Below, one piece after another: positions 8,600-17,481 of a stretch of 64,000 nucleotides of DNA. Position 1 is the first letter of the stretch. Every line of letters starts with the position of its first letter. Source of the stretch: Dethiobacter sp. GTDB lineage: Bacteria > Bacillota > Dethiobacteria > Dethiobacterales > Dethiobacteraceae. The position numbers and the translations under genes are program-made. The notes beneath the pieces were generated by a model, which ran no database searches, was not told where the DNA came from, and saw only the letters and a program-made list of their open reading frames with translations. The stretch is taken from NCBI GenBank assembly GCA_020725465.1, contig DYEY01000003.1, positions 1 through 64,000 on the forward strand, in the 5' to 3' direction.

Positions 8600-8711
8600 A
8601 GGAACTATCTTAAAAAAACTTCACATTTCGCGTGTCAGAAGGTTTTTCTCCCCTTTTGCCGAACAATTCAGGAGAGGAGACAAGCCTGGGGAGATAGCAG
8701 ATAATGGGGGG

Positions 8712-9536
8712 GTGGCCGTTTTGTCACAGCTTTTCCGGGTATTTGATCAGTTCAACTGGCGGAGCATCCTGGACATCGCAATCATAACCTACGTCTTTTA
8801 CAAAGCCATCATCCTGATCCGCGGGACGCGGGCGGAACAACTTATCAAGGGCCTGGCGGTACTGCTCCTTGCCACCGTAATCAGCGGTCAGCTGGGCCTG
8901 ATGACAATTAACTGGTTGCTCACCAGAACCCTGACTCTGGGCCTGGTAGCCATACCCATTGTGTTTCAGCCGGAGCTTCGCCGTGGCCTGGAGTCACTGG
9001 GACGCGGCAAACTTTTTACCCGGGCCAGTTTCTTCTACGGGGAAAAAGAGCTTGACAACATGCTTAATGAGCTGAACAAGGCCGTCCAGGTACTGGTGAA
9101 AAAGAAAGTAGGAGCGCTCATAGTAATTGAGCGGGAAACCGGCTTAAATGAAATAGCGGAAACCGGCATTGCCATCGACGGCCAGGTTTCAGCGGAGCTC
9201 CTGGTCAATATTTTCCTGCCGCGCAGCCCGCTGCACGACGGGGCTGTCATTATCCGCGGCAACCGGCTGATAGCCGCCGGCTGCTACCTGCCTCTTACCG
9301 AAAACCCCAACCTCAGCAAGGAACTGGGCACCAGGCACCGGGCCGCCCTTGGTGTTTCCGAGCACTCTGACGCCATCGCCCTGGTTGTCTCCGAGGAGAC
9401 CGGGGTAATTTCTCTGACCAACAGCGGGAAACTGACGCGCTACCTGGACGATAAGACGATGAAGCAGATGCTCCTGAAACTTCTCAAACCCCCTACCCCC
9501 ACCATCAGTTTTAAGCCGTGGAGGGCGGGCACATGA
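8712..9536 (+). CDS. cdaA: diadenylate cyclase CdaA
   Basis: Makes c-di-AMP from two ATP. Three N-terminal transmembrane helices (about residues 18-85) precede the DisA_N/DAC domain (about 115-250) with the catalytic DGA at 176-178 and RHR at 208-210. Normal length (274 aa). Translation may begin at GTG 8712 or at TTG 8721, which is better spaced from the GGGGGGG run. It overlaps ybbR by 4 bp and the order cdaA-ybbR-glmM is the conserved Firmicute operon, in which YbbR and GlmM modulate the cyclase at the membrane. Confidence 0.92.
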   Translation: MAVLSQLFRVFDQFNWRSILDIAIITYVFYKAIILIRGTRAEQLIKGLAVLLLATVISGQLGLMTINWLLTRTLTLGLVAIPIVFQPELRRGLESLGRGKLFTRASFFYGEKELDNMLNELNKAVQVLVKKKVGALIVIERETGLNEIAETGIAIDGQVSAELLVNIFLPRSPLHDGAVIIRGNRLIAAGCYLPLTENPNLSKELGTRHRAALGVSEHSDAIALVVSEETGVISLTNSGKLTRYLDDKTMKQMLLKLLKPPTPTISFKPWRAGT

Positions 9537-10462
9537 TCGAGCGGCTCTTAAAAAGCAACAAGGCTGTGCTGGTGCTATCTTTCTTTCTTGCCCTGATGCT
9601 TTGGAGTTATGTTACCCAGGAGGCGCAACGTGCTAATCTCTCGGAAGTTACCCGCACTATCACCAACGTCCCCCTTGCTTACCGCAACCTGGATGAGACG
9701 CTGGAGCTGGTAACTATTCCCAGACAGGTGGACGTGACCCTGCGCGGTCCGAGAGAACGGGTTTATGACCTGCAACCTCACGATATCCAGGTATTCGTTG
9801 ATTTAAAAGGGTTGCTTGAAGGCACTCACCGTCTTTCCCTGCAAGCCCAGGTTCCCCGCGGCATCCGGGTGGAAACCTTTAATCCCCTGCAGGTAACGGT
9901 GGAGCTGGAAGAGGTTATCATGCAGTTTAAACCGGTAACCCTCCTGATTACAGGCGAGCCGGGCGGCGGCCTGGTTGTGGGGGACCCCATCCTGCAGCCC
10001 GACCAGGTGGCGGTCTGGGCGCCACGTTCCGTCCTGCCTGAGGTGGTTCAGGTCAGCGCCGAACTGAACATTGCCGGCGCCACAAGTGAAACAGTCCAGA
10101 TTGTCCGGCTCAGAGCAATTGACTACCTGGGCCGGGAAGTGACCAGGGCAGAGCTCAATCCTGACGAGGTGGAAGCCAGGGTGCCATTGGTGGAACCCCA
10201 GAAAGACGTTCCGGTTGAGGTTTCATTTACCGGTGAGCCGGCCGCGGGCTACCGTGTCACCTCTTACAGAGCCGATCCCTCCGTGATTACCATCTTTGGC
10301 CGCAAGCCTCTCCTGCAGGCGGTGGAAAAGTTGCAGACGGAGCAGGTTAACCTGGAAGGGGCAACGGAAAACATCACAACCGAGGTTACCCTGGTTATCC
10401 CGGAGGGTATCCGCCTTTCCCGCCAAACCATCCAGGTGGAAATAGTAATCGAGCCGCAGTAA
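9533..10462 (+). CDS. ybbR: YbbR-domain protein CdaR, regulator of CdaA
   Basis: 309 aa protein with one N-terminal membrane anchor (about 12-30, VLSFFLALMLWSYV) followed by extracytoplasmic YbbR repeats of about 80 residues (near 40-125, 125-210, 215-300). ATG 9533 overlaps the cdaA stop (ATGA) and follows GGAGGG; an in-frame GTG at 9518 is less likely. In Bacillus and Listeria CdaR binds CdaA and tunes c-di-AMP output. Three repeats are visible; some homologues have four. Confidence 0.85.
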   Translation: MIERLLKSNKAVLVLSFFLALMLWSYVTQEAQRANLSEVTRTITNVPLAYRNLDETLELVTIPRQVDVTLRGPRERVYDLQPHDIQVFVDLKGLLEGTHRLSLQAQVPRGIRVETFNPLQVTVELEEVIMQFKPVTLLITGEPGGGLVVGDPILQPDQVAVWAPRSVLPEVVQVSAELNIAGATSETVQIVRLRAIDYLGREVTRAELNPDEVEARVPLVEPQKDVPVEVSFTGEPAAGYRVTSYRADPSVITIFGRKPLLQAVEKLQTEQVNLEGATENITTEVTLVIPEGIRLSRQTIQVEIVIEPQ

Positions 10463-10517
10463 TGTAATCAAGCAAACAAACGTATTCTATACCAGAGTGT
10501 CTCCGGGAGGGCAAAGC

Positions 10518-11861
10518 ATGGGCAAACTGTTTGGCACAGACGGGATACGCGGCCTGGCCAATATCGAACTGACACCGGAAATGGCCTTCAAAATAGGGCG
10601 TGTCGGCGCCGCTGTCCTTGCCCGCGCCTGTACCTGCAACCCTGCCTTCCTGGTTGCCAGGGACACCCGTATATCCGGCCCCATGCTGGAAGCGGCCCTG
10701 GTAGCCGGCCTTACCTCCGCCGGCGCCGATGTCTCCCTGGCCGGCGTCATCTCTACCCCCGCCGCTGCTTACCTCACCCGCCACTCTCCCTTTAACGGCG
10801 GCGTCATCATCTCCGCCTCCCACAACCCATACCCCGACAACGGTATCAAGTTCATCAGCGGCGACGGCTTCAAACTCCCCGACGATGTGGAAGCGGAAAT
10901 GGAATACCTCTACCACCAGCCACAAGACTCCCTGCCCAGGCCCCGCGAAGACAAGGTGGGCCGTGTCTACACCCTCGCCGACGCCGCCTCCCGTTACGCC
11001 CATTACCTGGTCTCCACTGTCCCCTGCCGTTTTGACGGCTACCGCATCGTCCTGGACTGCGCCAACGGTGCCGCCTGTAACCTGGCTCCCGCCGTTTTCC
11101 GCGCGCTGGGCGCCGAAGTCATCACTCTTTACGACTCGCCCGACGGAACCAACATCAACGACTCCTGCGGTTCCACCCATCCGGATGCAGCCTGCACCAT
11201 GGTCCGGAAATACGGTGCCCACCTTGGTTTTGCCTTCGACGGAGATGCCGACCGGGTGCTGGCCGTTGACGAACACGGGCGGCTGGTGGACGGCGATGCC
11301 ATCATGGCCATCCTGGCACTCGCCATGCGCGAAAAAGGCAACCTGAGCAAAAACACCCTGGTGACCACCGTAATGAGCAACATCGGCCTGGAAAAAGCCG
11401 CCGCCGCCCACAATATCAACCTCATGCGCACCAGAGTAGGTGACCGTTATGTCCTGGAAGAAATGCTTGCAGGCGGCTACAACCTGGGCGGTGAACAGTC
11501 CGGCCACATCATCTTGCTGGACCACAGCACCACCGGTGACGGCCTACTCACCGCCCTGCAGCTGACGGCGACCATGGTGCAGAAGCAAAAGACTCTCTCG
11601 GAGCTTGCCTCGGTTTTCACCCGCTATCCCCAGGTTCTTTTAAACTGCCGGGTCCGTGACAAAGAAGGCCTGAACCGCAACCAAAGGGTTACCGCCGCCA
11701 TCGCGGAAGCTGAAAAAGCCCTGGCTGGCGCCGGCCGCCTGCTGGTCCGTCCCTCCGGCACCGAGCCCCTGGTCCGCATCATGCTGGAGGGGCAAAACGA
11801 GGACCAACTGCATATACTGGCTGAAGGTATCGCCAAAGTGGTGGCAGAGGAGCTGTCTTAG
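10518..11861 (+). CDS. glmM: phosphoglucosamine mutase GlmM
   Basis: 447 aa alpha-D-phosphohexomutase converting glucosamine-6-P to glucosamine-1-P for UDP-GlcNAc. The start GKLFGTDGIRG, the phosphoserine loop ISASHNP (S101), the metal loop FDGDADR (about 238-244), the sugar-binding GGEQSGH and the phosphate loop RPSGTEPLVR are all intact. ATG 10518 follows GGGAGG; the GTG at 10497 is not needed. Its product chain continues from GlmS, encoded next. Confidence 0.95.
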   Translation: MGKLFGTDGIRGLANIELTPEMAFKIGRVGAAVLARACTCNPAFLVARDTRISGPMLEAALVAGLTSAGADVSLAGVISTPAAAYLTRHSPFNGGVIISASHNPYPDNGIKFISGDGFKLPDDVEAEMEYLYHQPQDSLPRPREDKVGRVYTLADAASRYAHYLVSTVPCRFDGYRIVLDCANGAACNLAPAVFRALGAEVITLYDSPDGTNINDSCGSTHPDAACTMVRKYGAHLGFAFDGDADRVLAVDEHGRLVDGDAIMAILALAMREKGNLSKNTLVTTVMSNIGLEKAAAAHNINLMRTRVGDRYVLEEMLAGGYNLGGEQSGHIILLDHSTTGDGLLTALQLTATMVQKQKTLSELASVFTRYPQVLLNCRVRDKEGLNRNQRVTAAIAEAEKALAGAGRLLVRPSGTEPLVRIMLEGQNEDQLHILAEGIAKVVAEELS

Positions 11862-11889
11862 AGAAGGAGGGATGCAGCCTACAACCGCC

Positions 11890-12050
11890 TGACAAGCGCC
11901 TGAACACGCATTGCGTGTTGACGAGGTGGAGGTTTATCGATTTTTTCGGCGGATGCCTCCCGGCCGGCCATGGCCGTAAGGACTTCACAAATCCGGCAAG
12001 CGATTGCCGGGACAAAAGAAGTCACAGTGGCTTATTCGTGTTGTACAAAA
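11890..12050 (+). ncRNA. glmS ribozyme (glucosamine-6-phosphate responsive)
   Basis: The 223-base gap before glmS contains the conserved ribozyme core in order: AGCGCC at 11895-11900 (expected self-cleavage just 5' of G11896), GTTGACGAGG about 11936 region, GAGGTTTATCGA, TTCGGCGGATGCCTCCCGG, then the P3/P4 region with GGACAAAAGAAGTCACAG. Binding of GlcN6P triggers cleavage and loss of glmS mRNA. The 3' boundary is approximate. An ORF reading in frame into glmS from 12004 is an artefact of this RNA. Confidence 0.9.
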
Positions 12051-12084
12051 AACCGGACACACCAAACAGAAAGGGGAATTCAAC

Positions 12085-13905
12085 TTGTGCGGCATAGTTG
12101 GATACATCGGGGGGCAACAAGCCTACCCCATCCTGATAGAGGGCTTAAGAAAACTGGAATACCGCGGTTACGACTCCGCCGGCGTCGCCCTGCTTAACGG
12201 CGGCGGCCTTCAAATTATCAAATCAGCGGGACGCCTCCACGAGCTGGAACAGAAAATTGGTCCCGACTCCCCTGCTGGCCAAATTGGTATCGGCCACACC
12301 CGCTGGGCCACCCATGGCCGTCCCAGCGACAGCAACGCCCATCCCCACAGTGACTGTACCGGTGAATTCGTGGTCATCCACAATGGCATAATCGAAAACT
12401 ACCAGACCCTGCGCCAGCAGCTCCGCGCCGACGGCCACATCTTCCGTTCCGAAACCGATACTGAGGTCCTTGCCCACCTGGTGGAACACCACTACCGCGG
12501 CAACCTCACCGCGGCCCTCCGTAAGGTCATGGCCCAGATCTCCGGTTCCTACGCCATGGTGGTGATGTCTGGCCGCGAACCGTACCGCTTGGTCTGTGCC
12601 CGCAAAGACAGCCCTCTCATCGTGGGCCTCGGTCACGGCGAAAACTTCATCGCCTCCGACATTCCAGCCCTCCTCCGGCACACCCGCGACACCTACATTC
12701 TGGACGACGGCGAGTTGGCCGAAGTAACCAAAGAAACCGTCAACATCGAAACCAGCCGCGGCCCTGTCAAAAAACCGGTCTACCACGTCAGGTGGGACGC
12801 CGTAGCCGCCGAAAAGGAAGGCTACGACCACTTCATGTTAAAAGAAATCCATGAACAGCCCAAAGCCATCCGGGAGACCCTCCGCAGCCGCCTTGGCGAA
12901 GGCAGGGTAACCCTGGAAGAGCTCTGCATCACCCCCGACCAGGCCAAAGGCTTCCGTAAAGTGGTCATGGTAGCCTGCGGCACTGCCTACCATGCGGGCC
13001 TGGTGGGCAAATACGTCTTTGAAAAGCTCCTGCGCCTACCCGTCGAGGTTGACGTCGCCTCCGAGTTCCGCTACCGCAACCCACTCCTTGGCCCCGATAA
13101 CCTGGTTATCGTCATCAGTCAGTCCGGCGAAACCGCTGACACCCTGGCCGCACTTCGCCTGGCCGGGGAACAGGGCTGTACCGTGGTGGCCATCACCAAC
13201 GTGGTAGGCAGCACCGTCTCCCGCGAAGCCCACCAGGTTATCTACACCTGGGCCGGCCCCGAAATAGCCGTTGCCTCCACCAAGGCTTATACCACCCAGC
13301 TCATTGTGCTTTATCTCCTTGCCATTCATCTTGGTACCCTCACCGAAACCATCTCTCCCGACCAGTCTGCTGCCCTCACTTCTGAACTCTTCCGCCTTCC
13401 CGCCAAGGTAGACGCCATCTTAAAGAAAAACGACCAGATCCTTGAATTTGCCCGCACCCTGCAAAAATGGGAGGATGCCTTCTTCATCGGCCGCGGCCTT
13501 GACTACGCCGTTGCCCTGGAAGGCTCCCTCAAGCTCAAAGAAATCTCCTATATCCATGCCGAAGCCTACGCTGCCGGCGAAATGAAACACGGCACCTTGG
13601 CTCTCATCACCTCCCAGATACCTGTTATCGCCCTGGCTACCCAACCCGACCTTCACGAAAAAATGTGGAGCAACATCACCGAAGTAAAGGCCCGCGGCGC
13701 CTACGTCCTGGCCATCACCATGGAAGGGGACGCCCAAACCGCAAAAGAGGCGGACACCGTTTTTGAAATCCCCCACACCCTACCCCAGCTGGCACCGGTA
13801 CTCTCGGTCATCCCGCTCCAGCTGTTGGCCTATCACGCCGCTGTGCTCAGGGGCTGCGACGTGGATAAGCCCAGGAACCTAGCCAAGAGCGTGACGGTGG
13901 AGTAG
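12085..13905 (+). CDS. glmS: glutamine--fructose-6-phosphate aminotransferase GlmS
   Basis: 606 aa, usual length. TTG start at 12085 is fixed by biology: it puts the nucleophile Cys directly after the initiator (MCGIVGYIGG), and AAAGGGGA lies at 12071-12077. The N-terminal class II glutaminase domain (1-220; GHTRWATHG, SDTEV-like and GSYAMVV motifs) is followed by two SIS domains (about 280-410 and 450-590; ISQSGETADT, STKAYTTQ, GRGLDY, HAEAYAAGEMKHG) ending in KPRNLAKSVTVE. First committed enzyme of amino-sugar synthesis, controlled by the ribozyme upstream. Confidence 0.96.
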   Translation: MCGIVGYIGGQQAYPILIEGLRKLEYRGYDSAGVALLNGGGLQIIKSAGRLHELEQKIGPDSPAGQIGIGHTRWATHGRPSDSNAHPHSDCTGEFVVIHNGIIENYQTLRQQLRADGHIFRSETDTEVLAHLVEHHYRGNLTAALRKVMAQISGSYAMVVMSGREPYRLVCARKDSPLIVGLGHGENFIASDIPALLRHTRDTYILDDGELAEVTKETVNIETSRGPVKKPVYHVRWDAVAAEKEGYDHFMLKEIHEQPKAIRETLRSRLGEGRVTLEELCITPDQAKGFRKVVMVACGTAYHAGLVGKYVFEKLLRLPVEVDVASEFRYRNPLLGPDNLVIVISQSGETADTLAALRLAGEQGCTVVAITNVVGSTVSREAHQVIYTWAGPEIAVASTKAYTTQLIVLYLLAIHLGTLTETISPDQSAALTSELFRLPAKVDAILKKNDQILEFARTLQKWEDAFFIGRGLDYAVALEGSLKLKEISYIHAEAYAAGEMKHGTLALITSQIPVIALATQPDLHEKMWSNITEVKARGAYVLAITMEGDAQTAKEADTVFEIPHTLPQLAPVLSVIPLQLLAYHAAVLRGCDVDKPRNLAKSVTVE

Positions 13906-13970
13906 TCAGGTTAAAAACAAAGAGAAGGCAAGGTTAATGTTTGTTAAATATTTAGGTCAGGAGAATAGCC

Positions 13971-14840
13971 ATGCATAAAACAATTCTCTGGCTCGTACCA
14001 CTTATAACTGTTCTGGCACTGATTTCCGCGTTGGCGGGTTTGTTCCTGCCGGGCGGTGAGGGACCTTTCACCTTCACCAGCCTGCGCGGTCATGATGTGG
14101 AAATGTTCGGGCGCGGGCTGTATCAGTACGACACCCTGTTGGTTGGCGCTGCCCTGCGCGGCACCGATGCGGTCACTTTGCTGGTCAGCCTGCCTTTGCT
14201 GGTGTTGTTTTTCCGGAAGGCGCGGCGCGGCAGCCAGAATGCCGCGCTTGCCCTGCTTGGTGTGCTGTTCTACTTTCTCTACAAGGGCGCATCGCTGACC
14301 TTTTCGGCGGCGTTCAATGTACTTTTCCTGGTTTATACCGCCCTGTTTTCGGCGAGTTTGTTTGCCGTCATCATTGCCATGGCAACCTTTGACCTCGCTT
14401 CGCTGGCAAAGCGCGTCCAGCCCGGGTTTCCGCACCGCGGCACGGCGTTTTTCCTGTTTATCGCCGGGTTTGGCACCCTGCTGATCTGGCTTAGCGAAGT
14501 CATCCCGCCTACCCTGGCAGGCAGGGCACCGGAAATCATTGGTACTTACACCACCCTGTTCACACACGGGTTTGACTCAGCGGTCATCACCCCGGCGGCG
14601 GTCATCGCCGGTGTGTGCCTGTTGCAGCGCAACCCGCTCGGCTACCTGCTCGCCGCGCCGATGCTCATTCTGTGCGCACTGATTGGCGCGGTGGTCATTG
14701 GCCAGACCATTGTTCAGACCCAGGTTGGGCTGGTCTTCCCGCCGCAAATATATATTGGCATGATTGGTACCTGGATTGTGATGGGCGCATTTGCCATCGG
14801 GCTGACCGTTTCGTTCTTCCGTAATCTTTCCGCAAACTAA
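13971..14840 (+). CDS. polytopic membrane protein of unknown function
   Basis: 289 aa with about eight hydrophobic spans and no charged catalytic motifs that I recognise. ATG 13971 has AGGAGA upstream. The second span follows a short extracytoplasmic loop containing RGHDVEMFGRGLYQYDTLLVG. Its codons look somewhat different from the operons on either side (many cgc, ttt and ttg), it is monocistronic, and it is followed by its own terminator, so recent acquisition is possible. Function unknown. Confidence 0.75.
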   Translation: MHKTILWLVPLITVLALISALAGLFLPGGEGPFTFTSLRGHDVEMFGRGLYQYDTLLVGAALRGTDAVTLLVSLPLLVLFFRKARRGSQNAALALLGVLFYFLYKGASLTFSAAFNVLFLVYTALFSASLFAVIIAMATFDLASLAKRVQPGFPHRGTAFFLFIAGFGTLLIWLSEVIPPTLAGRAPEIIGTYTTLFTHGFDSAVITPAAVIAGVCLLQRNPLGYLLAAPMLILCALIGAVVIGQTIVQTQVGLVFPPQIYIGMIGTWIVMGAFAIGLTVSFFRNLSAN

Positions 14841-14899
14841 ACAGGAGCATAATATAGAATAGTAACAAAGACCACGAATCTCATTTGTCTAAATTTTAG

Positions 14900-14928
14900 A
14901 AGCCCTCTTGGAAAACGGGCTTTTTTTA
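14900..14928 (+). terminator. intrinsic terminator after the membrane protein gene
   Basis: AAGCCC 14900-14905, loop, GGGCTT 14917-14922, then a run of seven T. Confidence 0.75.
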
Positions 14929-15000
14929 TTGATTTAAACAGAATAACAGAATAATATAACAGTGTTCAATAAATTAAACAGTGTTCAGGGAGTGATGAGA

Positions 15001-15492
15001 ATGCCAACCCTTGTGGTGTATGCCAGCAGGCATGGTTGTACCGAAGCCTGTACCAACTTGCTGGCGGGAAAACTGCCCGGTCCGGTTACGGTGGTGAACC
15101 TGGAAAAAGAAAAAGTCCCGGCGCCTGATGCCTATGATACTGTTCTTATCGGTGGGTCCATCCATATGGGCCAGGTGCAAAAAACAGTTGCCGCTTTTTG
15201 TCGAAACAACCTGGAAACGTTGCTGAGAAAAAAGGTGGGCCTTTTTATCTGCTGCGGGAACCTGGAGGCGGTGGAGCAGCAGATGAAAAGCGCGTATCCG
15301 GAACCGTTGTACAGCCATGCGGCAGCCAGAGAACACTTTGGTTATACTTACAATTTCCGGATGATGAACTTTTGGGAACGCTTTATTATTAAAAAGATTG
15401 CCAAAGTAAATCAGAGCGTGGAAAATTACCTGCCGGAGAATATAGAACGGTTTGTTGCCACCGTTTTGCAGGGAACGACAAACAATGCGTAA
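15001..15492 (+). CDS. flavodoxin-domain protein (HemG/protoporphyrinogen oxidase-like)
   Basis: 163 aa flavodoxin fold. The FMN phosphate loop VVYASRHGCTEA starts at residue 5, VLIGGSIHMGQV lies near 45-56 and GLFICCGN near 81, as in Flavodoxin_5/HemG-type proteins. ATG 15001 is preferred to ATG 14995 because AGGGAG (14987-14992) is well spaced only from the former. It overlaps the FMN-binding gene after it, and a TetR regulator follows, suggesting a three-gene redox set. Electron partner unknown; no haem genes are nearby. Confidence 0.75.
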   Translation: MPTLVVYASRHGCTEACTNLLAGKLPGPVTVVNLEKEKVPAPDAYDTVLIGGSIHMGQVQKTVAAFCRNNLETLLRKKVGLFICCGNLEAVEQQMKSAYPEPLYSHAAAREHFGYTYNFRMMNFWERFIIKKIAKVNQSVENYLPENIERFVATVLQGTTNNA

Positions 15493-15862
15493 AATACTTG
15501 TCAGGATCTTGTTGGTGATGGCGGTAATTATGATTGTCGGCCTGCTGGCTGTGACCCGCGGTATGGGTGAGATTAAAAAAATAGAAATCAACGATGTGGA
15601 TTTGCAGGCCATTGAGGATGGTGTCTACCAGGGCAGCTTTACAGCCGGCCGCTTCGGCAACAAGGTGGAGGTGACGGTACGGCAGGGCCAAATAGCCGAA
15701 ATCGTTCTGCTGGAAGGAAGCCAGACCGACTTGATGAACAATGTTCTTGCCCGGGTAAAAAAGGCCCAGTCATTGCAGATTGACATGGTCTCGGGGGCCA
15801 CTGTCACCACCAAGGCGATCCTGAAAGCCGTAGAAAATGCTTTAACCCAGGCAGACCACTAA
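15485..15862 (+). CDS. membrane-anchored FMN-binding domain protein
   Basis: 125 aa. A single N-terminal transmembrane helix (about 6-25, ILLVMAVIMIVGLLAVT) anchors a small extracytoplasmic FMN_bind domain with the flavin-attachment type motif SGATVTT at about 101-107, the same motif as in RnfG/NqrC, where flavin is bound covalently to Thr by phosphoester. The preceding gene overlaps by 8 bp. Probably receives electrons from or passes them to the flavodoxin-like partner (inference). Confidence 0.75.
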   Translation: MRKILVRILLVMAVIMIVGLLAVTRGMGEIKKIEINDVDLQAIEDGVYQGSFTAGRFGNKVEVTVRQGQIAEIVLLEGSQTDLMNNVLARVKKAQSLQIDMVSGATVTTKAILKAVENALTQADH

Positions 15863-15879
15863 GGAGACGGGAGGAAAAA

Positions 15880-16494
15880 ATGGTCAGCGGTAAACGAAAA
15901 GAAAGAGAAAGGGATGAGCGCCGGAGCCGAATTTTAGAGGCCGCGATTCAGATCATTAATGAAGAGGGGCTGGAAAAGCTCTCGGTCAGAAAGATCGCTG
16001 CAAAAATCGAATACTCTCCTGCCATTGTCTACCACTACTTTCAGAATAAAGATGATCTTGTCGGGCATTTGATCGGGTACAGGTACGCGGGACTGGTCCG
16101 GTCCATGCAGCTGCTGAAAGAAGAAACAGAAAAACCCGAACTTTTACTTGCCAGGCTAACAGAGAATTATATCAACTGGGCCCTGGAGAACGGGGAATTA
16201 TACAAAGCCATGATGCTTAACAGCACCTCCGGTATATTGATGAACACGGCTGTACTGGCGAAGGGGGCGGCGGCAAACCGGCCGGCGCTGAAAATGCTGG
16301 CGGAAACGCTTATGGAGCTGGGGCTGGGGGAAGAACAGGCAGCGGAAATGACAGCACAAATCCTGTGGTCGGCTACTTTCGGCCTGACAATCCGGATGAT
16401 TATTGAAAACACTCCTCCGGAACAGAGGCAGCGACTGATCAGCCGCCACATTAATTTGCAGGCCGGAGCTGTCCGGGCTTTGCAACAGGCATAA
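15880..16494 (+). CDS. TetR/AcrR-family transcriptional regulator
   Basis: 204 aa. Basic N-terminus then a TetR helix-turn-helix at about residues 15-65 (RSRILEAAIQIINEEG, SVRKIAAKIEYSPAIVYHYFQNKDDL), followed by a helical ligand-binding/dimer domain resembling TetR_C WHG-type. ATG follows GGGAGG. It is 17 bp downstream of the FMN-binding gene and probably controls that operon. Ligand unknown. Confidence 0.85.
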   Translation: MVSGKRKERERDERRSRILEAAIQIINEEGLEKLSVRKIAAKIEYSPAIVYHYFQNKDDLVGHLIGYRYAGLVRSMQLLKEETEKPELLLARLTENYINWALENGELYKAMMLNSTSGILMNTAVLAKGAAANRPALKMLAETLMELGLGEEQAAEMTAQILWSATFGLTIRMIIENTPPEQRQRLISRHINLQAGAVRALQQA

Positions 16495-16580
16495 CAAGAC
16501 CCCATTTGCTGCCCCTGAATGTGCGCTCATACTCAAAGAACCCGGCATTATATTAAATCAACACCGGTCAGTAGTTGCAT

Positions 16581-17111
16581 TTATTGGTGCAAGCGCTTTT
16601 CTTTCTTCAGTTTTCTTATTCTGAGCAGGTACAAAGCAAAGAAATAGGTGAATATCAGTCCTACAGCAAGATTTAAAACTGAAACCGCTACCGGTAAACC
16701 CTTGTTAACGAACCGGATCATGTTGGCTGACCCGATTAGAAGGTTAACTGCCGCAAAAACCCCTATCAGCCAACAAATCCTCTTGTAGTGCGCTATTTTC
16801 ATATTATAGTCTGAATATATTTCAAAAGGCCCGTCTGCAGTTTTTTGGCGAAAGTAAACCCAGCGCAAATGCGTGGCCACACACTCTATCCCCGCATCTT
16901 CCAGGAATTTTATATAGGCCCTGCTTTCGGGGTGGGAGGGCATTTTATCCAACAATTCTATACGGTAGGTGTATTCCCCGGGGGCCCCTTCTTCAAACAG
17001 GTAACGTCCAAAGGTAAAATCAATACAGTGGAGGCCAAGGGCAGACATTTTATTGAGCCACCGCTCTTCTTTCTCGTAGTCGAAAAAGAGTTTATATACT
17101 TTCGTTTTCAC
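16581..17111 (-). CDS. DUF2812 membrane protein, partner of PadR regulator
   Basis: About 176 aa. The N-terminal soluble domain (KVYKLFFDYEKEERWLNKMSALGL) is typical of DUF2812, and two transmembrane helices follow at about 118-165 (ICWLIGVFAAVNLLIG; AVSVLNLAVGLIFTYFFALYLL). GTG 17109-17111 is preferred as the start since it is preceded by GGGGGTG and overlaps the end of the PadR gene. PadR-DUF2812 gene pairs are common in Firmicutes; the membrane protein is of unknown function and may be part of an anti-stress or sensor module. Confidence 0.75.
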   Translation of the reverse strand: MKTKVYKLFFDYEKEERWLNKMSALGLHCIDFTFGRYLFEEGAPGEYTYRIELLDKMPSHPESRAYIKFLEDAGIECVATHLRWVYFRQKTADGPFEIYSDYNMKIAHYKRICWLIGVFAAVNLLIGSANMIRFVNKGLPVAVSVLNLAVGLIFTYFFALYLLRIRKLKKEKRLHQ

Positions 17112-17436
17112 TATGGGCACCCCCGATAATTTTTTTACCGTTATCAATCAGTTCTTGCAGGCGGTTAAGTTCAGCAATTACCGCCTGCCTGCCTGTTTGG
17201 GTAATTACATACTCTTTTTTGCGGCTGTCCCTTTCCCGGGAAAGTGGCCTTATCCAGCCCTTATCCAGCAGTGTGCTGATGGCTCCATACAAGGTACCGG
17301 CGCCAAGGTTTACCCGATCATGGCTGATTTGGCGCACAAACTGCATTATGCCGTAGCCGTGCATCGGAGTATGCAGCGCCAGCAGGATATAATACGCCGC
17401 TTCAGTCAGCGCCCCTCTCTCTCCGCTTTCGGTCAT
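17092..17436 (-). CDS. PadR-family transcriptional regulator
   Basis: 114 aa winged-helix protein: LTEAAYYILLALHTPMHGYGIMQFV, LGAGTLYGAISTLLDKGWI and SRKKEYVITQTGRQA are the core PadR motifs. ATG 17434-17436 is chosen with a GGGGGGTT ribosome site; longer readings run through the promoter. Its promoter overlaps a palindrome, consistent with autoregulation. The gene overlaps the DUF2812 gene downstream, forming one operon. Confidence 0.85.
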   Translation of the reverse strand: MTESGERGALTEAAYYILLALHTPMHGYGIMQFVRQISHDRVNLGAGTLYGAISTLLDKGWIRPLSRERDSRKKEYVITQTGRQAVIAELNRLQELIDNGKKIIGGAHSENESI

Positions 17437-17481
17437 TAAGCCAACCCCCCCCTTTATTACGCTGCCCGCTATACCGGCTGA

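Noticed and set aside
10395-11525. 376-codon minus-strand frame opposite glmM
   Set aside because: Low-complexity Gly/Val-rich translation typical of antisense shadows; glmM is unambiguous.
12004-12084. In-frame N-terminal extension of GlmS
   Set aside because: It would be translated from the ribozyme and would bury the catalytic N-terminal cysteine; TTG 12085 gives the standard protein.
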